Shown: piece by piece, positions 53,640 to 63,579 of the stretch
Layout of the letters: each line of letters begins with the position of its first letter
Position numbering within the stretch: position 1 is the stretch's first letter
Source of the DNA: Ornithodoros turicata
Lineage: Eukaryota; Arthropoda; Arachnida; Ixodida; Argasidae
Direction: 5' to 3'
Assembly (NCBI RefSeq): GCF_037126465.1
Contig: NC_088210.1
Span: 10,128,011 to 10,192,010 of the forward strand
Length of the DNA stretch: 64,000 bases
The notes under the pieces: model-generated
Databases searched by the model: none
What the model saw: the letters and a program-made list of their open reading frames with translations, nothing else
What the model was told of the DNA's origin: nothing
Made by a program: the position numbers and the translations under genes

Positions 53640-54595
53640 ATGTGGTCCCCCTGGTGGGCACCTGCAGCTCCATTTCCCCTATAAGCTTCAGCGTATAGTG
53701 TGAAGACGTGTCTTGAACGTGCGACGCTCTGCCATGAGCGTCACTGTAGACTGTAGACTGTCATAGTTGTAAGCCATTTCGCGTATAACAACTCCGGAAA
53801 CCCGCACGTGCGTTAAAATATCAATCCGCGAATTTTGTTACGCAAATGAGCCGAAACTGAAACCGCGGTGACCGGGAACGCGGGGAGTACAGCGCTCATT
53901 TTACGTCAGAGGGCCACGTGATTTGGAGCGGTGGAGATGATTGGAGTATAGGCGCCGCTCAGGCTGGCCCAATAACCCTACGTCGGCGAGGGTGATGCGC
54001 GCTCTTTCGGTTGCGGCTCATTTGCATATCAAAATTCAGGGATGGATATTTTGATGCACGTGCGTGTCTCGGGATATTTTTAAACGTGGAATGGCGTTCA
54101 GCGAGGATATTATCTCAATCTGCTATATATCTCGTTTTTGCAGGAAATTCCCCTAATTAAAAAGCTAAATAATGAATGTCAGGTAATTAGTCATCTGGTA
54201 GTTACATATACTCTCTTCCAGAAGATGTCCGCCTGCTGCTTTGCTACTCCCACAAAGGATCCCTAAATGGATGAACCCCAGAGAAAGGAAAAATAAAAAT
54301 AATAAACGATAATAGAAAAACGTCACCCCGCCTCCCGCTGTCACCGAACTGTATATGTGCACATGCATAGTTGCATCCCCTATAGAAGTGAAAGGAAATG
54401 GGAAGAAACTATAACAGGAACGAGGAACTCGACAACACATGCCCAAGAACGCGCGGTCCTAAAATACAGATTCGATATCTGCTCACTATAAAACTGACGA
54501 GAGCTGGGTTCCCCATACACCGAGCACCTTGAGTATATCGAACTCGTTGGGATGCATATATTGTTCAATGCATAAGGATGTCTGCCGTGTTTTTC
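53640..54595. other. unassigned sequence
   Basis: I see no gene or repeat boundary that I can support. Confidence 0.3.
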
Positions 54596-54599
54596 ACAG

Positions 54600-55130
54600 A
54601 TGCACACTCTGGAAAGTTTGCTGAACTATAGCCCTGCCGACTTTGTGGAGAAACTGTTGACCAAAAGTTGCAAAAGTGCCCGCAAAGGTCGCGGTATGCT
54701 GGACGGAGCACAGAATTTCAGCTCCGGGTCAATCTGGTGAAGCAAGGATGAACGTCTGTCGACCTGTAACCGTTGCCTTCTGCATATGTCCTCCGCCAGC
54801 AATTTTAACACCTGTGTTTCACATCTGACCTGAAATATATCACCGGGTGACATATATTCCGCGTCGACGATATCTGCTATCTCACCTGCAGCTTCATCAC
54901 CCCGTATGCCAGTATGTCCAGGAATCCACTGATGCTGTATGTAAGCAGCCAATGGCCATCATCAACTGTTTTCTTGTATTCGATGAGAATATGTACTGTA
55001 CCATTGGCGCCATACAGCCACTTCCCAAGAATGATGTTATGGCTTGGAGACTGTATGGCCCATGAATCGCAATATAGGAGTAGGACCCACTGCGCAGGCA
55101 GCTGGCGTGCGGCCACGTACTGCATAACGG
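54600..55130 (-). pseudogene. LINE RNase H domain and downstream region, broken
   Basis: Minus-strand frames in succession: MQYVAARQLPAQWVLLLYCD near 55125, GKWLYGANGTVHILIEYKKT, then after a frameshift QWIPGHTGIRGDEAAGEIAD, the hallmark of the RNase H domain of I/Jockey-type LINEs, and later HQIDPELKFCAPSSIPRPLR, which has its counterpart at NAVDPTLSFDMPSGFPR in the fragment at 23956. The zinc segment is lost. Frameshifts and the 5' truncation at about 55130, next to the hairpin at 55135, make it inactive. Confidence 0.8.
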
Positions 55131-55134
55131 CTAT

Positions 55135-55283
55135 CCCCTACAACACCGGATATCCTGTGGCTGTACGAATAATGTTCTAACGGATTCGTACGTCCCATGG
55201 ATGTCTGACGGGTATCCATCGGACGTACAAATTCGTTAGGCCATTATTCGTACATCCAGAGGATATATTCGGTGTTGTTGGGG
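55135..55283. repeat. hairpin family H55, copy 1
   Basis: ccctacaacaccggatatcc with tgtggctgtacgaataatg is inverted relative to cattattcgtacatccagag with gatatattcggtgttgttgg. It matches 59361-59484 in the arms but not in the loop. Confidence 0.75.
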
Positions 55284-55366
55284 ATTACGGTTATGCTTTC
55301 ACGGGTGGTTCTTGGCGAATGTATAATACATGCCTTGAATACCAGGCGACATCTTTGTAAATGCGG

Positions 55367-55464
55367 TATGGGATGCTCAGCATCCCATATAGCAGTGATG
55401 GCTGCAAGTGATGGATGATGCATCCATCACTTGCGAGAGTGATGGATCATGCATCCATCACTTG
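55367..55464. repeat. three adjacent short palindromes
   Basis: tatgggatgctcagcatcccata (23 bp, perfect about one central base; shown in full over 55367-55389), then gcaagtgatggatg-atg-catccatcacttgc at 55404-55434, then agtgatggat-catgc-atccatcact at about 55439-55463. The last two are near copies of each other. Confidence 0.8.
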
Positions 55465-55483
55465 CTCGCATCCCAGACACATG

Positions 55484-56220
55484 ATGGAAGTACATGCAAC
55501 GAGATATCTATACGCAAGATTGCACGACATAAACCACCAAGGCCCGGGAGACTTTTTCTTCGTTTTTATTTGAACTTTCACAGTGTGTGGGGGTGCCTGT
55601 ATTGTTTGCTACTGATAGCGTCCGGCTGTGTCATGAACTCGGAAGGGGGTCTGCATGGTTACACCCATTCGGAGTAACTGGGCTCAGAACTTCAGCCAAG
55701 GCGCTCCGGGTGAAGACATGCTTCTTCCGGGTTTGTTAAACCCCCTGCAGATGCACTGATCTCACGGAAGTGCGAAATGTCAAATCCGTCCGTGTCAAAT
55801 CAAATATCTCTTTTAAATTCGGATTCATCAAATTCGCCAGCAAATTCAGAAAGTCGGTTCGCTGTGCAAAAATGATTTGGAATCGGCCACTATTACAGAG
55901 ACCTCGGATAATATATTATCCGAGGTCGATATATCAGGCATCTCACACTCAGAACAAGGAACGATCAACGATTGTATAAGTGGCACACACAGCGTGACGG
56001 AGAACATAATCACAATTAATACATAGTCCGGCTCATAATACCGTCCATCCGGTCCATTAAATCATGGTTAAGTTCACAAAGTAATTTATAATAAAACCTC
56101 CGTTCGCTATCTATAAAAAAGTATACGTGTACTGTCGCCGCCAACAGTAAACACGGAGTAGTGCGTGGCTAGAACACGACCTACTACTAGATTGTAACGA
56201 CCATGTCATAGGCACTATCG
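55484..56220. repeat. unassigned, with one perfect palindrome
   Basis: The only structure I see is gacctcggataata-tattatccgaggtc at 55900-55927, a perfect 28-bp palindrome. No gene is supported. Confidence 0.5.
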
Positions 56221-56229
56221 CTCTTTGAG

Positions 56230-56444
56230 AAGTAGCGACAACCCTTGCGGCGCCGACAGGGAGCGTTCGTTGGTCGAAGGCGCTCACGTGGTAGTTTTGC
56301 GCCACTTCCGCCGTGTCGCTTTGCTTCCGTCCGCCATGATCTTCCCAAGTTCGCTCCTCGCTCAGTTCGCGCGTTCGTGCTCTTTGCGCGTAGTTTTTGA
56401 AGGCCGAACTATCGCGTTGAATCGCCTGTCACATCCGACTGAAA
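56230..56444 (+). promoter_or_regulatory. possible promoter or leader of the THAP-type gene
   Basis: A CG-rich stretch with cacttccgccgtgtcgc and gtccgccatgatc lies directly upstream of the THAP frame and matches no repeat here. ETS-like and YY1-like motifs of this kind are common near arthropod start sites. Weak evidence. Confidence 0.3.
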
Positions 56445-57200
56445 ATGACTGGCTGCTGTGCCTTCGGGTGCAATAGTCGTCCTGAAACAGGACAGGCAAT
56501 GTTTGCCGTTCCAATGGGGAAAAGCAGTAAAGAAGTAGCAAGGGGAAGGCGTGGCTGCACAAGATTGGACGAAAAAACTTGAAGCCAATGAAAAGCACCA
56601 GTGTCATTGTCTTCATCCTTGTGGTCCAAGCCGCCGTCTCTACTTCTCTACTGACGTTCCCCATTGAGACGTTCTTCCGGATTGTTTCAGGCCATAGATG
56701 GATTTGTGCAGTTTACAGACTTTGTGTGGTTGCATTGTGTTTCCGGGCGGCTGTTCCATGTATACCTCCTCTTCGAGAACACCATGCAGATACGCCGTTG
56801 AGAAACCATTCATCACGCGGCCAACAAATATATATACCGAGTGATGTGGTCATCAAGAACAGCCTTCCCACAAACAAAGTTTCCCTTTCATGCGTTGAAG
56901 AACTCATCGAAATTGACGAAGAAAGTGAACTAAAGCTTGCTCCACGCCTGACGAAGGAGTGCATAAATCCAGCGCACTACGCAAAAATGAAAGTTGGCCC
57001 TTTTCAGGGCCGTTCCAATTAGCATGAGGCTTGCAGCTGTGTTATCAGGAAACCCAAATAAGTGTGTTTTTTTCCTCATACTTGAGGGTGGGAAAATTAT
57101 AGTAGCCAGGCATAGGGACATTAGTGGGAAAAATTACGGTAAACCGGGGCATTACTTGGAACAGCTACCTCCTTACAAGACGCTGTGCAGAAAATGAAAT
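56445..57200 (+). pseudogene. THAP / P-element-type transposase remnant
   Basis: From the ATG at 56445 the frame reads MTGCCAFGCNSRPETGQ, with the Cys pair of a THAP zinc finger and a following GQAMFAVP in the place of the usual F-x-FP. A one-base shift near 56540 moves to KAWLHKIGRKNLKPMKSTS, matching the THAP W-x-x-I-R core; the expected C-x2-H pair appears only in a third frame. Farther on, EELIEIDEESELKLAPRLTK and INPAHYAKMKVG resemble the segment after the coiled coil of P-element/THAP9-like transposases. Another shift precedes AVPISMRLAAVL. The DDE core is not seen. It is a broken, shortened copy; alternatively a domesticated THAP gene that decayed. Confidence 0.6.
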
Positions 57201-57780
57201 AAGTTTGGCGTAGTTGAGGTTGAAGTCTGTTTGATACTGGAAAAAACGAACGAAAAGGCTATAGGTTCCCTATAATTCCCTAGCAGACGCATTACAGAGA
57301 GTCACTATCGGTCATGCTTGTGCAGATGTTTTGTCTTTTCATCTTCCTAACAAGCAAACAGAGTCGTGCAGGACTGGCAAACAGCACTTCCGAGAAATAG
57401 ATAAGAAGCCTTCCTTCGAAGACGTTTTCGTTTGGTTTTCATTCAAGCGTTTCACTGCACAGCCAAATGGTTCTTCATCATGCTGTAACACTAAGCGGCA
57501 TGCTCCTACTTCTGATTTGGGAGTTCAAAAGCAAGCCAAGGACGTTTAGCATTCAAAACGCATGCACATACACAAAATTTCGGTCTGCTGAAGTGAAATT
57601 AGCAGGCGGCTAGCAAGACGATGTATCAGCGAACCGAACCGGCTTCGATACCTGGGAAGAACATGGCGGGCGGAGGAGTGAAAGAGAGAAAAATAAAGAG
57701 GGCGAGGGAAGGGTTGTCGCTACTTCCCAAAGAGCGATCCAGGGACTTTAATAGGCACCCATTCCCAGCGCCGCATTTGG
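57201..57780. other. unassigned, perhaps more THAP-element sequence
   Basis: A plus-strand frame at 57316-57549 without an ATG (CADVLSFHLPNKQTESCRTG) may continue the transposase-derived sequence, but I do not recognise it. Confidence 0.3.
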
Positions 57781-57783
57781 AAG

Positions 57784-58066
57784 CTAGCGGCAGCGCTGCT
57801 CATCGGTCCTGTTATTGCTTCCTCAATTTCTGCCATACTTTGTACTTCAGCTTTCCTTTGTATTTTTGTACAAGCGGTGGATGTCCCACGAGAGATTCTT
57901 CTTTCTAAAAAAGTTAATTATCATCATCATTCTACACGTTTTCGTAGGAGCTGTTGCTGTCGTCTGCTACGGTAGTCGTACGTCCGCTTCTGCGCGTTCA
58001 AAATTCAAATTTCCATTGTCCAATCGTGACGTAGATCTCGCGGACCGATGAGTAGCACCCCTAGCG
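57784..58066. mobile_element. inverted-repeat MITE, CTAGCGGCAGCGCTGCTC family
   Basis: ctagcggcagcgctgctcat with cggtcc is inverted relative to ggaccgatgagtagcacccc with tagcg at 58042-58066. Uninterrupted copy of the element at 52449-53110. GTCGTCTGCT at 57959. Confidence 0.8.
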
Positions 58067-59360
58067 GATTGTGCGGACGGGCTCTTCATTGAGGTTGCCG
58101 GTCATGATGGTCGTTATAATCTAGTATGTCGTGGGTTAGAGGAGGCCATCTGTGGAGGAGGCCATCTTGTCTGTCAGTTCAGTCGACTCGCTCAGCTGAG
58201 GGTGAGGAACTCAGATGAAAGTCGACCACGGTTGAGTTCAACCGTGGTCGAGAGCGCTAGTGTAACTAGGGCATAAGAAGGAGCAAATCTTCGGGTGTTT
58301 CCGTATTTCAGACGTTTTCAAATTAGTTAATCCTGTTCGCCTCGCAATTTTTCACACGAGGTGAGTGATCAAAGAATTCGTGGTCTTTCAGCTTTTTTTG
58401 TTTCTTCCTTCCTTCCTTTCTCTCTCTCTCTCTCTCTCTCTTTGTTTGTCGATATTTCTTTTGGACTCCCCGTAAGGCGTTTCCGGAAAGAAGATTCCTT
58501 TCGGATGTAGCACAATCCGGAACCCGTCAGTGTATAATACCCCTGCCACATGGGCACTATAGGTCACATTTTCCTTTTGTCTTAATGTCGTTCTTTCGAT
58601 GCCACACAGAGCTATTTATTGGCATTTATCTGAACGGCAGTTTCTTCTTAATGGTATCGCCACAACTCATTCGCCGAGTAAATGTCTACTCTCGCTGTAA
58701 TGGTCTATACGCGGAGTAAGTTCTATTCCTGCACAAAGTCGCAAAGTTGCACGGCTTCGAGCCGTGCAACAAAAGATTATTTCATAGTGTGAGGATACAC
58801 GAGTATTCGTTGACGAGTATATACTGACCGTAGGCTCGATGCAACAACGATGCGATATTGTTTGTTTCGAGTTGGCTGCCAGTTGGGAAATCGCTTTTAC
58901 GCGACCACGTTTGTGTGTGAAAATAAAGTTACTATTGTAAAATTTCAGAATAGTACATGCACTCGTTTGACCTGTTCAATAACCTTTAAGTTTTTAAAAG
59001 ATTGCGTTTAATGTCATTACAAATTGACGTGTTGCACGACCTCCGTAGATAACGCCATTCGGGTCCCGAATGGCGTTAGACAACAACGTTATTTGTTCTG
59101 CCCGTGACGGAGACCACACAGCCGTTCCGAAGGGGTGCAATGGGACACCAGACGGTCCCTGTAGCACGGCTCAGTGACGACCACCTTGCAATACCCCACA
59201 GACCCGGGTTTGTTTCGTTGTCCCGTCTCGTGCTCCTTTAGCAGTTTTCGCCTTCAGCTTCATCTCAGTGTACATCATACCTCGACAGAACTCACTCGTG
59301 CTCAATCTGAGCATGGGTGAGCAAACGGAAACGAAACAATGAGCGGGAGATGAATATGAG
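58067..59360. repeat. unassigned, with three perfect hairpins
   Basis: Hairpins: tcgaccacggttga-gt-tcaaccgtggtcga at 58222-58251, gttgcacggct-tcg-agccgtgcaac at 58746-58770 and taacgccattcggg-t-cccgaatggcgtta at 59050-59078. A (TC)n tract lies at 58421-58441. No gene is supported. Confidence 0.6.
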
Positions 59361-59484
59361 CCCCAACAACGCCGAATATCCTCTGGATGTACGAATAATG
59401 TCCTGATGAATTCGTCCGGTGGATATCCGAGGGACATCCCTCGGACATTATTCGTACATCCAGAGGATATTCGGTGTTGTTGGG
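59361..59484. repeat. hairpin family H55, copy 2
   Basis: ccccaacaacgccgaatatc with ctctggatgtacgaataatg is inverted relative to cattattcgtacatccagag with gatattcggtgttgttggg. The arms are almost perfect over about 43 bp. Confidence 0.8.
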
Positions 59485-59838
59485 TAGCATATGAGTGAAC
59501 AGCAGGTGCCGACCCACTTCTTATTCAATACACGAAGAAGACTTGTGTGCACACATTGACGCGTATAAGAACTTCCGAAATACTACCCAATCATCATTAA
59601 TCCGGATGTGACGCATTCCGTACGTAAGGTTCACCTTCTGAGCCAGCACTGAAGGCACCGGATACACTTTCGTCTCCATATAGCGGAGCCGACAATTAGT
59701 CGTTCCTCCCGGTAGCCGAAAGATCCTGCTGGTCGCATACCTTCCGGTCTCGGGAAATGCCTTTCCTTCTCGCAAACAAACACTCATTCGGGAGCCGCGT
59801 GGTTTGAACTGGACACATTGGTGGGCGACGGAGGAACC

Positions 59839-59910
59839 ATGACGGAAGTTGCGCGCCTTCGCCTGTTCAGAGGGATGCTGCGCTGGACGGCGACACACGG
59901 CGTCTTCAAG
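59839..59910 (+). CDS. candidate first coding exon, unknown gene
   Basis: An ATG at 59839 reads MTEVARLRLFRGMLRWTATH then GVFK for 24 codons and meets AAG|GTAGTA at 59911. Arginine-rich and without acidic residues after position 3, it could be a mitochondrial presequence. The context ggaggaaccatgacgg is acceptable for initiation. A minus-strand frame of 152 codons overlaps it, so one or both are chance. No second exon was found. Confidence 0.3.
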
Positions 59911-59944
59911 GTAGTACGTACCTGTGTCGTATTCTCTTCTCCGC

Positions 59945-60098
59945 GCTGTTATGTAATATGGATGAGCGGATGTACTCATCGCGTCGTTATCTCTCGAATT
60001 TATCGCGTTTATCGGAATTTTTAGTATGCGATAAAATCGCTAGGTAATGATTTTCTTCCCCCCCTTTTTTTTTTGCCGGGTTGGAAAGCGTGTTAATT
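59945..60098 (+). repeat. 154-bp direct duplication, unit 1
   Basis: From ctgttatgtaatatggatga to ggaaagcgtgttaattt this matches 60905-61058 with only a few differences, including the C and T runs. It ends exactly where the SINE tail begins. Confidence 0.9.
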
Positions 60099-60370
60099 TA
60101 ATAATTGGGTGTTTACGTCGCGAGACAACTGAGATCATGAGCGACGCCACGGCGGTCGGTCTGTGGATTGCTTTTGCCCACCTGAGGGTTCTTTAACGTG
60201 CGATGAAAGCTCATCACACGGCACCCCGTATTTTAACGTCCCTCGCGGAAGACGGCGTGTCTAAGCAACTTGTACCCTGCCACCAAGTTGCTGGCGTCCT
60301 CGGCCGGGTTCGAACCCGCGATCTCGGGATCAGAAGGCGAACACGCTACCGACTGAGCCACCGAGGCCGG
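60099..60370 (-). repeat. tRNA-derived SINE, family 2, complete
   Basis: Nearly identical to 30541-30818: caattatt-type tail, cgtcgcgagacaactgagat, cctgagggttctttaacgtg, ggccgggttcgaacccgcga (B box), ctaccgactgagccaccgag (A box). The closeness of the two copies suggests recent activity of this family. Confidence 0.93.
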
Positions 60371-60376
60371 TTTATG

Positions 60377-60904
60377 CAGTGATGGCCAGTAGTTAACTAC
60401 ATGTAGTTAAACTACTAGTTAAACTATCTGATTGTAGTTAAAAAGTAGTTATCAACTACTTGCAGAAATGTAGTGTGCAACTACTAGTTAAACTACTATT
60501 TCGAGCAGTTAACTACAGTAGTTAGGTTACTGCAGGCGCCAACTACTTCCGATTTTGCCGCAAGCTTTACGGCACGATTGTGTTTCCGACTTTTACCTTG
60601 AGCTACATGTTTGATGAGAACGGAGGTGCAGAGCAATTGTGCCGTGCATGTGCACACTAAATCTTCACTTTTATCATTGCTTGCGATTCATATCTAGGTC
60701 CCTAAGAACGCTATAGAATGGGATTGGTGCTGATGGACAACGTTAAGTAGTTATAGATGTAGTTAAACTACATTCCAGTAGTTAAAGAAGTAGTTTTAAC
60801 TACCTCCCCTGAAAAGTAGTCTAACTACTAGTTAAACTACTCCATTGCAAAGTAGTTAGTAGTTATAGTTAAACTACTGTAGAAGTAGTTAGTGGCCATC
60901 ACTG
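60377..60904. mobile_element. hAT-like element, CAGTGATGGCCA ends
   Basis: cagtgatggccagtagttaa and gtagttagtggccatcactg are inverted. actagttaaactac and tagttaactaca variants are iterated at both ends. Flanks ggtttatg and ctgttatg agree only at 5 of 8. Unit 2 of the 154-bp duplication starts exactly at its right flank, so rearrangement may have replaced one flank. Confidence 0.75.
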
Positions 60905-61058
60905 CTGTTATGTAATATGGATGAGCGGATGTACTCACCGCGTCGTTATCTCTCGAATTTATCGCGTTTATCGGACTTTTTAGTATGCGATAAAATCGCT
61001 AGGTAATGATTTTCTTCCCCCCCTTTTTTTTTGCCGGGTTGGAAAGCGTGTTAATTTG
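60905..61058 (+). repeat. 154-bp direct duplication, unit 2
   Basis: Second copy of 59945-60098, directly abutting the hAT-like element. It continues into gtcagcggtc, where unit 1 continues into the SINE. Confidence 0.9.
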
Positions 61059-61184
61059 TCAGCGGTCTAAATACTGTCATTGCGAGTTTTTTGCTTTGGA
61101 GTAGGGGTGATCCGGAAGCAGGATTTTGTGGCAGATTTGTACCTTTTATGTTGATGTTTGGAAACATGATAAGCCAAATCACCT

Positions 61185-61339
61185 CCCAAGCGGCACAATG
61201 TACTGAAAGTCAAGTGCAATAGGGCTAGACGGGTCTAAGTGGAAGGCCTTGAACAGACTCGTGAAACTAAAGAACATTGATAAGACATATACCGTCCACC
61301 CCCATTGCACTCGACTTTCAGTACATTGTGCTGCTTGGG
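61185..61339. mobile_element. foldback MITE, CCCAAGCGGCACAATGTACTG, short copy
   Basis: cccaagcggcacaatgtact with gaaagtcaagtgcaat is inverted relative to attgcactcgactttcagta with cattgtgctgcttggg. Its interior equals the first part of the longer copy at 61431-61765. Confidence 0.82.
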
Positions 61340-61430
61340 CTTACTTCTTTGAGGCTCCTATGACATCACCTTGCCGATAATTGATTTGACAGCTTCACTT
61401 GTACCGATTTCGTAGACTGCTTATGACCTA

Positions 61431-61765
61431 CCCAAGCAGCACAATGTACTGAAAGTCGAGTGCAATAGGGATGGTCGGGTAGGTGGAAGGCCTTGAACGG
61501 ACTCGTGAAACTAAAGAACATTGATAAGACACATACTGTCGTTGTGTTGCTTGATATATGGTGAGAAGCACGCACCGTCAGGTTCACGATATACTCTTTA
61601 TTCCGCCACATTGAGAATTCCCCTGGTTGCCAGCACAACAATCGGGGCAGATTGTATGCACAGTGGATACAGATAATGTATGACATTCCACTACAGTGAC
61701 ATGGGTAATATATGACACCGTCCACTTCTATTGCACTCGACTTTCAGTACATTGTGCAGCTTGGG
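61431..61765. mobile_element. foldback MITE, same family, long copy
   Basis: Same ends as 61185-61339, with TA on both sides (61429-61430, 61766-61767). It has about 180 bp more in the middle. Two copies lie only 91 bp apart. Confidence 0.85.
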
Positions 61766-61767
61766 TA

Positions 61768-62820
61768 CTAAAACTCACTATTGCTTAAAGCAAAAATGTA
61801 CAAGCAAAGCAAAGAAAAACGAGACAAGTTACGTGATGTCAGCGAAAATTTTACGCAGTCAGCAGCGCAGACTGATAAAATGCATGTTACAAGAACTGTC
61901 GAGGAATGTGTGACACTCCTCTATTATGACCCTATATATATATACCTGCTCTGTACGGCTACCATGCACGGTAATTGTCATCAGTTTGTACTCTAAAAGC
62001 TGCAGTAATTGTGACCAAAGCCGAGCCCACAGCAGTTCGTAATGATTTCGTTCTGCAGGCAGGTACTCCGCGTTTTGGCGAAGCCGCGCATATCCCCCCC
62101 CCCCCCCCCCCCCCCCCACTGCGCATTCGAGGGGAAATTAGCAATGCTGGTGCTGTCACTGCGCGCATACAGGTCCAAGGCCGTCCATTCATGTTAGGTC
62201 GTGCTGCTTGCGATCTGTCAACAGGGTTCCTGATTTCCGACATTTGCCGAGGACCGTAACAAAGAAAAAAAAAGAAAAAAAAAGGAAAAGAAAGAGGAAG
62301 GGGTGGGGAGAGCAGCACCGTGTGTCGGAGATTTCCGGCGCACGTCAAAAGAACCCCACGTTGTCAAAATTTGCAGCATGTCGCCCGGAACACCTTACGT
62401 GTAAATCTGCTCCAATTTGCATTAGCGTATACACTAAAATATGCCACGAGAGAGGCACCCGCCGAATGATTTCTCGTTTTTATATAGCGCCACGCGGATA
62501 TCGTAATATTGCGAATATACCGAAGTGAATATGTAATTGTACATATGCTCAAATTTCGAATCGGAGATATGTCGCTTTCAAACGAAATGTATTCCAATAG
62601 TCAGGAAAAGCCCGAAAAACGCCACTAGAGGAGATATGAGACAAAGTGAGAACGAAACATGAATGAATATGAAGCAATGCGGACATCCGTGTGCACGTGT
62701 CAGGTACGTGCGCTCTATATCCGTATCATGTGCTGCGTATGTATTAGGATCCGTTTATGCAACTATTGCGCTTTGTATTCGCCTTGGGTTGCATAAATAT
62801 TCGCTCTATACTTAAGCTTC
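61768..62820. other. unassigned sequence with long C run
   Basis: No gene is supported. A C run of about 24 lies at 62095-62118, the only long run of C on this strand; the others are G. Confidence 0.4.
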
Positions 62821-62830
62821 GCCGAGTATA

Positions 62831-63577
62831 CCGGGTGTTTCAGTTAAATCCCAGGGCTAAATAATTCGCGAACCGGTGCACCAATCGAATAACTTTCTTT
62901 TTTTACAAGTATCTGTCCAATACCGCCTACAAGGTGCGCACCGCGTAAACGAGCGGGAGGCGCTCATTACTTAAATAGAAATTCAAACGAGTTTCGTGAA
63001 AAAAGCTAACTTCTAAAGCAGGGCGCCGTCGGCATTAAAATGGGTACTAACTACCCCCTTTTGGGACCTTCAGTAGACACCTTTTAGAGAAAAGTCTGCC
63101 ACCGAAGCGGGTCATTTGTTGCAGTAATTAATTTGTTTCGGTTTACGTATTTTTGTCGCGGCTGGTCGCGGCGAAGCGCAAAAGGACGTAATCCATTGGT
63201 GGACATGGGAATGAAAGAGCGTCCTTTTGCGCTTCACCGCGACCATGCAGCCGCGACAAAAATATGTAAACCGAAACCAATTAATTACTGCAACAAATGA
63301 CCCGCTTCGGTTGCAGATTTTCCTCTAAAATGTATCTACTGAAGGTCCCAGAAGGGGTAGTACCCATTTTAATGTCGACAGCACCCTGCCTTAGAAGTTA
63401 AGCTTTTTTCACGAAACTCATTTGAATTTTTATTTAAATAATGAGCGCCTCCCGCTCATTTCACGCGGTGCGCATCTTGTAGGCGGTACTGGACAGATAC
63501 TTGTAAAAAAGAAAATTATTCGATTGGCGCACCGGTTCGTGAATTATTTATCCTGGGGATTTAACTGAAACACCCGG
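62831..63577. mobile_element. 747-bp TA-flanked foldback element
   Basis: ccgggtgtttcagttaaatc and gatttaactgaaacacccgg are the ends, with TA on both sides (62829-62830, 63578-63579). The two halves are inverted copies over almost the whole length, about 355 bp each; the loop near 63188-63220 is about 35 bases. Within the arms are gcgggaggcgctcatta and taatgagcgcctcccgc, and gcgcaaaaggacg and cgtccttttgcgc. No protein is encoded. Ends of the C-gggtgtt type also occur at 13387 and 29450. Confidence 0.92.
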
Positions 63578-63579
63578 TA

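Noticed and set aside
59521..59979. 152-codon minus-strand frame
   Set aside because: No recognisable domain, and it overlaps a better-placed plus-strand exon candidate. It cannot be excluded.
604..60370. tRNA genes at the sites of A- and B-box sequences
   Set aside because: Each is the head of a dispersed SINE with a constant body; none folds by eye into a clean cloverleaf with a CCA-ready acceptor stem.
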